Below are positions 58,001 to 64,000 of a stretch of DNA of 64,000 nucleotides, in pieces. Each line of letters begins with the position of its first letter. Position 1 is the first letter of the stretch. Below the pieces are notes generated by a model that saw only the letters and a program-made list of their open reading frames with translations, was not told the origin of the DNA and did no database searches. The position numbers and the translations under genes were made by a program. Origin of the DNA: Thermothielavioides terrestris NRRL 8126 (lineage: Eukaryota > Ascomycota > Sordariomycetes > Sordariales > Chaetomiaceae); the NCBI RefSeq assembly GCF_000226115.1, contig NC_016462.1, positions 2,418,001 through 2,482,000 of the forward strand, given 5' to 3'.

Positions 58001-59348
58001 AGTGCGATTAGAGTTCCCGACGAAAAGAGGGAAACCATCAAGCGCAGCCAAATTGAGCTGAGAACGATGCGAACGTCTCGTCATGACGGCGGCTCCGATC
58101 GCTTGTCACGACCCAACCACGGCGGCAGCGCACGACGCACACATCTCTCCAGCACCGAAAACGAACGGCTCCACCGGAGATGCAGACTGCTTTTTGGCTG
58201 CTGCTCCCGGATTGGGACAGCCACTGTCGGATTGGATTGGCATGTGCTCGCGGCGGGGACTTGGTGGGGGCTTCCCTGCTCGCCCCGCTTCCCCTCCCGG
58301 TCTCGGCGCGGTTCCTCGCACTCCCCTGCCGGCGCAACAGTCTCGCAATGCGTGCCAGACGCTGCCTCTCGCTGCCTCTCGCTGCCTCTCGCTGCCTCCC
58401 GTCGCAGGTCGCATCTTGCATGTGTTGGCAAAGAGCACCTTGTCATGACACCTCGTCGATAACCCGCCGTTTTCCGGGTGTCAGAGCCTATCTATCAGCG
58501 GTTATCTCCAGGCGGGCGGCCACGATAAGGCACCGCCGTCGGCCTGCCCGTCATCCCGCGCCGAACTGAGTGGGTTGCGAGTGGGCGCGCTCGGAATGTG
58601 GTTGGCTGAAAACCTTCCAATGCATCACAGCTCTGGTGCATTGGTGCGGTCTGCCAGGCTATCGGGACCTGTCGCCCAGAACGCGGGCGGCCAGCCATGC
58701 GATGGGCGGATTTGCAAAGATGCTGCACGGTAGTCAGAACGTCTGCGACATCCATGCTCATGTCACACCCGGGACCCGCTGGCACCTCTTCGCGATGAGC
58801 TCAAACTCGAGGCCATCGCCTTGCTCCTATCATGACCCGCCATTGGGGGTTGTCACCGCACCCGTCCTGTCAAGCCTGCCTGGCGAGGCCGGGAGTTCGG
58901 GGACAAGACGCCGCTTTGCCAGCTTCCTGACCACTGGGAATTCTGTCCGAGCCGGTCGACCTGCACCCCCTTTTTCGCCGCCTGCTGTCTCACGAACAGT
59001 CCGCCATGCTGGGCCTCGGTCTTTCAAGGCTGCCGCCTCGCGGTGGCTCCAGCACCGCCTGCCTTCCGCACCACGAGATCCAAGCGACACCTGCCAGTCA
59101 GCTCGGCTCCGGACCTAGGGGACTCACGTCATCTTGTCTAACGCTAGCGCGCGATATGCCTTGCTCCATTGCCTCACGGCCACGCATCTCTCGAGCTAAC
59201 CTCGTTGTTTCGCTTAGATCGTCCCGACGTACTCTTCAGGCTCGATACTCGCCTTTCTGTGCCGGGCTTGGGCCACCGCAGCCAAAGCCAGCTTCGAGCG
59301 CTTTAACGACACCCGTGTGCAGGCATCCACGGAGCAAGTTTGCCTAGC
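55076..59348. other. Gene-poor region upstream of GLT1, 4.3 kb
   Basis: No gene is supported. A purine-rich stretch of AAGAAA units lies at 55707-55782. Around 57780-58060 several frames are open at once and a GTAAGT donor-like site (57791) follows a possible short exon, but no domain is visible. A 10-bp tandem lies at 58361-58400. The final 250 bases should hold the GLT1 promoter and leader. Confidence 0.55.
58361..58400. repeat. 10-bp tandem repeat GCTGCCTCTC, four copies
   Basis: Three perfect copies are followed by a fourth with one change (GCTGCCTCCC). Found in gene-free DNA about 950 bp upstream of GLT1. Confidence 0.9.
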
Positions 59349-62300
59349 ATGGGTGCTATCAAGATCTCTGAGGATTTTGATGACCGTCACATACACCTTG
59401 AAGCCGAGGCGCAAGAATACCATCCTTATGAATACCAGACGGAGAACAACACCTCCTGGGCAGGTGCCCTCCCGGTGAAGCAGTGCGTGTCCCATCTCTT
59501 CCCCATGGATCGTCCCAGGGAAGACGCAATCAGCTGACTCGCTACCGCCTAGGGGATTGTATGATCCGTCCCTCGAGAAGGATGCTTGTGGTGTGGGCTT
59601 CGCTTGGTATGTGTTTGCAATGGGTCGCCTCTCCCGACCTCCACAGGCTAACGAATCCTCAGCCACATCAAGGGCAAGCCCAGCCATAAGATCGTCAGCG
59701 ATGGTAGGTCGCCTCGGAGCAAGATACTACCACGGTCGGAAAGCTAACCTCTGCAGCGCGGAACCTCCTTTGCAACATGACCCACCGCGGTGCGGTGGGG
59801 TCCGACGCACGAGATGGCGATGGAGCTGGCGTCATGACTTCCATCCCCCACAAGTTCTTTGTGAAGAACTTTGAGCGCGAAGAAGGAATTAAGCTTCCTC
59901 CTCCGGGCCAGTATGCTGTGGGGAATCTGTTTTTCAAGCCCGTTTCGGAGACCGTGCACGAGTCCAAGCGGCAGTTGGAAGATATTGCCGAATCCTTGGG
60001 CTTGAGGGTCCTCGGGTGGCGAGAGCCTCCCGTGGACTCGTCGCTTCTTGGTCCTGCTGCCGCGTCTCGCGAGCCCACCATTCTCCAGCCCTTTGTCGTT
60101 TTGCAGTCTGCTTACGGCTCGGGCAACGCTCCCGAGACGACGGACCCGGAGAAGTTTGATGAGAGGCTCTTTGAGAGGCAGCTCTATGTCCTGCGGAAGC
60201 GGGCTACTCATACTGTCGGGCTTCAGAACTGGTTCTACATCTGCTCCCTTTCCAACAAGAACATTGTCTACAAGGGACAGTTGGCGCCGGTTCAGGTTTA
60301 CCAATATTACCACGATTTGGTGAATGCCGACTATGAGGCTCACTTCGCCCTCGTGCACTCGCGCTTCTCCACCAACACGTTCCCCTCCTGGGATCGTGCC
60401 CAGCCTCTGCGGTGGGCGGCTCACAATGGTAAGCAGTAGACGAGAGAGAGACCTCATGGGAGTGGCAAGTCGCCCTGCTAACTTGACTGCCTTGCTAGGT
60501 GAGATCAATACTCTCCGCGGTAACAAGAACTGGATGCGCGCCCGTGAGGGTGTCATGCAGTCCGACGTCTTCGGCGACGAGCTCGAGCTTCTGTACCCCA
60601 TCGTCGAAGACGGCGGCTCTGACTCGGCTGCCTTCGACAACGTGCTGGAGCTGCTCACCATCAACGGCGTGCTCTCGCTCCCCGAGGCCGTCATGCTGAT
60701 GGTCCCTGAAGCCTGGCAAGGGAACGATCTGATGGATCCCAAGAAGGCCGCATTCTACGAGTGGGCTGCCTGCCAGATGGAGCCATGGGACGGCCCGGCC
60801 CTGTTTACTTTTGCCGACGGCCGGTTCTGCGGTGCCAACCTCGACCGCAACGGTCTCCGTCCTTGCCGCTTCTACGTCATGGATGATGACCGCATCATTT
60901 GCGCCTCGGAGGTTGGCACTATCCCAGTTGACCCCGAGAGGATCGTTCAGAAGGGCCGCTTGCAGCCCGGTCGCATGCTTCTCGTCGACACGCAAGCCGG
61001 TCGTATCATTGATGACAGTGAGCTCAAAGCGGCTGTCTCGAGTCGCCACGACTTCCGCGCTTGGCTCGATGAGAACCTGATCACGATGTCCGCGGTCTTG
61101 GACAAGGTCTCCGAGAACAAGAGCATCGTCCTGGCGGCGAAGCCGGATGAGACCAAGCTGCAGGAGGACCCTCTGCTCCTTGCGTTCGGCTACACCTTCG
61201 AGCAGGTCAGCTTGCTCCTGGCCCCCATGGCCTCGGATGAAAAGGAGGCCCTTGGCTCCATGGGCAACGATGCTCCCCTTGCGTGCCTGTCGGAGGCTCC
61301 CAAGCTGCTCTACGAGTACTTCCGCCAGTTGTTCGCTCAGGTCACCAACCCGCCCATCGACCCTATCCGCGAGTCGATCGTCATGTCTCTGGAATGTTAC
61401 GTCGGCCCTCAGGGGAACCTTCTCGAGATGGACTCGTCGCAGTGCGGCAGATTGCTTCTTCCCAGCCCCATCCTTTCGATCGAAGAGTTCAATGCCATCA
61501 AGAACATGTCGACCGTCTACCCCGAGTGGACTCTCAAGACTATCGACATCACCTTCCCGAAGAAGGCGGGCATTGAGGGCTACATCAAGCATCTCGACTA
61601 CATCTGCAACGAGGCCACGGCTGCCATTGAGGCTCGCGACAGGATCATTGTTCTGTCCGACCGTAACACCTCCAAGGACCGGGTTGCCGTTTCGACCCTG
61701 CTTGCCGCCGGCATGGTCCACCATCACCTTGTCGCCAACAAGTGGCGTTCCATGGTCGCTCTTGTCGTCGAGACTGCCGAGGCCCGTGAGGTCCACCACA
61801 TGTGCGTCCTGCTCGGCTACGGTGTGGACGCCATCAACCCGTACCTCGCCATGGAGTGCATCTTGAAGCTCAACCGGGAGAAGCTGATCAAGAAGAAGCT
61901 CTCGGACGATGTCCTCATTCGCAACTACAAGCACTCTTGCGACGGCGGCATCCTCAAGGTTATGAGCAAGATGGGGATTTCCACGCTTGCCAGCTACAAG
62001 GGTGCGCAGATCTTCGAGGCGCTGGGTGTCGATGACAGTGTGGTCGACCGCTGCTTCCGCGGCACCGCGTCGCGCATCAAGGGTGTCACCTTTGAGCTCA
62101 TTGCTGAGGACGCATTCCGCTTCCACGAGCGTGGTTTCCCTTCGCGAGAGACCGTTACCGTCCCTGGCCTCCCCGAGTCCGGCGAGTACCACTGGCGCGA
62201 TGGTGGCGAGGCGCACGTCAACGATCCGACGTCCATTGCCAACATCCAGGACGCGGTCCGCACCAAGAACGACAAGTCGTACGAGGCCTACTCCCGGTCG

Positions 62301-62573
62301 GAGTACGAGCAGATCAAGTCCTGCACCCTCCGCGGCATGCTTGACTTCAAGTTCGAAGAGTACACTCCCATCCCGATCGACCAGGTCGAGCCGTGGACCG
62401 AGATTGTCCGGCGTTTCTGCACCGGTGCCATGTCTTACGGTTCCATCTCGATGGAGGCCCACTCCACCCTGGCTCTTGCCATGAATAGGCTTGGCGGCAA
62501 GTCCAACACTGGTGAGGGTGGTGAGGATCCCGAGCGCTCGCAGCGGATGCCCAATGGCGACACCATGCGCTCG

Positions 62574-62605
<32 letters not shown>

Positions 62606-64000
62606 TGTCACCTCGGCCTACCTGGCGGACTCGGATGAGCTCCAGATCAAGATGGCGCAGGGCGCTAAGCCCGGCGAGGGCGGTGAGCTCCCTGGACACA
62701 AGGTTTCCAAGTCCATTGCTCGCACGCGCCACTCCACTCCTGGCGTCGGCCTGATCTCCCCGCCGCCGCACCACGATATCTACTCGATCGAGGACCTGAA
62801 GCAGCTGATCTACGACCTCAAGTGCTCGAGCCCGCGCTCGCGCGTGTCGGTCAAGCTGGTGTCCGAGACCGGCGTCGGTATCGTCGCGTCCGGCGTCGCC
62901 AAGGCGAAGGCCGACCACATCCTGATCTCCGGCCACGACGGCGGCACTGGCGCCTCCCGCTGGACGGGAATCAAGTACGCCGGTCTGCCGTGGGAGCTGG
63001 GTCTGGCCGAGACCCACCAGACGCTCGTCCTGAACGACCTCCGTGGCCGCGTCGTGGTTCAGACGGATGGCCAGCTCAGGACGGGCCGCGACGTCGCTAT
63101 CGCCTGCCTGCTTGGTGCGGAGGAATGGGGCTTTGCCACCGCGCCGCTGATCGCCATGGGGTGCATCATGATGCGGAAGTGCCACCTGGTTAGTATCTTC
63201 CCCTTCTTTGCCCCCTCCTTCCTCGGTTTCTCACCTGTTTTCCTTTTTGTTTTCCTTCTCCCCTCTTTTTCTCTTTCGTCGATATCTTGGCCTCAATTTC
63301 CTCATCTCCCCCCTTCCTCGGTTTCTCACCCTTTTTTCTTTCTTTCTTTTCTTTCTTTCTTTTTTTTTTTTCCCTTTTTCCTTTTTCTTTTTCCTCTTTT
63401 GTCGACCACTCTTCTCCATTTTTCCTCCTCCCCCCCCCCCCCCCCCCCTTTTTTTTTTTTTTCCCTCGGTTTCTCAATTCCTTTTCTTCCTTGCCTTCCT
63501 CTTCCCTTCGTTTTCTACCTTGTCAAGGTCTTGGTCTCGATTTCTGCTTCTCTCATCTATATTTTTCCGCCGAGAACTTGGGAAGATATGATGCTGACTG
63601 TACAACCAGAACACTTGCCCTGTTGGCATCGCGACGCAGGACCCCGAACTCCGGAAGAAGTTTACTGGCACGCCTGAGCATGTCATTAACTTCTTCTACT
63701 ACGTCGCCAACGAGCTCCGTGCCATCATGGCTAAGCTCGGCTTCCGGACCGTGAACGAGATGATTGGTCACGCAGAGGCTCTCAAGGTCCGGGATGATTT
63801 GAGGACCAGCAAGACTGCCAACATTGACTTGTCGCTCATTCTCACTCCGGCGCACAAGCTCCGCCCTGGCGTTGCCACCTTCAATGTCCGGAAGCAGGAC
63901 CACCGCCTCTACGTGCGCCTCGACAACAAGTTGATCTCCGAGGCCGAGTTGACTCTGGACAAGGGTCTTCCGTCGCGGATCGAGTGCGACATCGTCAACA
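59349..64000 (+). CDS. GLT1: NADH-dependent glutamate synthase (GOGAT), 5' part
   Basis: Six exons in the window: 59349-59482, 59553-59606, 59663-59703, 59757-60428, 60499-63188 and 63610 to beyond 64000. They give about 1327 residues of a protein normally a little over 2100. A 56-residue propeptide precedes the glutaminase nucleophile Cys57 ([15 protein letters not shown]). Amidotransferase motifs follow ([37 protein letters not shown]). The FMN-binding synthase domain includes [44 protein letters not shown] and [19 protein letters not shown]. The 3Fe-4S cysteines are Cys1189, Cys1195 and Cys1200 ([16 protein letters not shown]). The last intron falls between the second and third of them. 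The enzyme makes two glutamates from glutamine and 2-oxoglutarate with NADH. The C-terminal NADH/FAD part is outside the window. Confidence 0.97.
63189..63609 (+). repeat. Homopyrimidine intron 5 of GLT1 with poly(C)/poly(T) tract
   Basis: This 421-nt intron has a GTTAGT donor and an ACCAG acceptor. It is almost purely C and T on the coding strand, with 19 C at 63430-63448 followed directly by 14 T. The 13-mer CCTCGGTTTCTCA occurs three times (63221, 63316, 63464), a sign of internal duplication. The frame of exon 5 stays open across it by chance, because pyrimidine codons contain no stops. Confidence 0.9.

Noticed and set aside
60495..63185. Very long open frame (896 codons) antisense to GLT1
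   Set aside because: It mirrors the GLT1 exon exactly and ends with it. GC-rich third positions in the sense gene remove stops from this antisense frame. The translation has no domain and no splice structure.
63208..63591. Phe/Pro/Ser-rich open frames in 63.2-63.6 kb
   Set aside because: They are translations of the homopyrimidine intron, which contains no stop codons by composition.

Overview
The window is nuclear DNA of a filamentous ascomycete. It most likely belongs to the Sordariomycetes (Sordariales/Chaetomiaceae-like), an inference from gene content and style. The genes are GC-rich in third codon positions and carry short introns (about 53-140 nt, with a few longer) that have GTRNGT donors, CTAAC/CTGAC branch boxes and YAG acceptors. 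Genes lie on both strands, with 0.4-4 kb of less structured DNA between them. I support 21 protein genes, and nearly all needed manual splicing. I found no rRNA, tRNA, CRISPR or prokaryote-type operon. Layout: (1) 0-12 kb holds a two-zinc-site conserved fungal protein, mitoribosomal protein uL24m (MRPL40-type), a Rho1-type GTPase, and a 29-residue Cys-rich microprotein split by a well-formed intron. (2) 13-27 kb holds an AVT-type amino acid transporter, a GPI-anchored aspartic protease, a PPTA-repeat protein divergent from GET1, an uncharacterised membrane protein, and the golgin RUD3. (3) 28-37 kb holds NOP15 (60S biogenesis), an uncharacterised 819-residue protein, an APH-like kinase-fold protein, and an opsin-related protein that has lost the retinal lysine. 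(4) 37-54 kb holds about 3.4 kb of gene-free, short-repeat-rich DNA, then the GID/CTLH subunit VID28 (GID5), a PHO80-type cyclin (PREG-like), EMC10, histone chaperone CHZ1, SNARE BET1 and APC15. (5) 54-64 kb holds a 412-bp non-autonomous transposon-like element, about 4.3 kb without a convincing gene, and the 5' part of NADH-glutamate synthase GLT1, which runs off the right edge. Functionally the genes are housekeeping. GET1, EMC10, RUD3 and BET1 act in ER membrane insertion and ER-Golgi traffic. VID28 and APC15 belong to ubiquitin ligases. MRPL40 and NOP15 serve mitochondrial and cytosolic ribosomes. The cyclin, the transporter and GLT1 concern phosphate and nitrogen metabolism. They are scattered rather than arranged as a pathway cluster. 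The most unusual items are: the 412-bp element with perfect 34-bp terminal inverted repeats, a 10-bp direct repeat at its borders and an internal 18-bp-period array of degenerate telomere sequence; the Cys-rich microprotein whose intron is 108 nt long and free of in-frame stops; a 13-nt microexon in CHZ1; a homopyrimidine intron that splits the 3Fe-4S cysteine motif of GLT1; and an apparent excess of the palindrome TAACGTTA in intergenic DNA.
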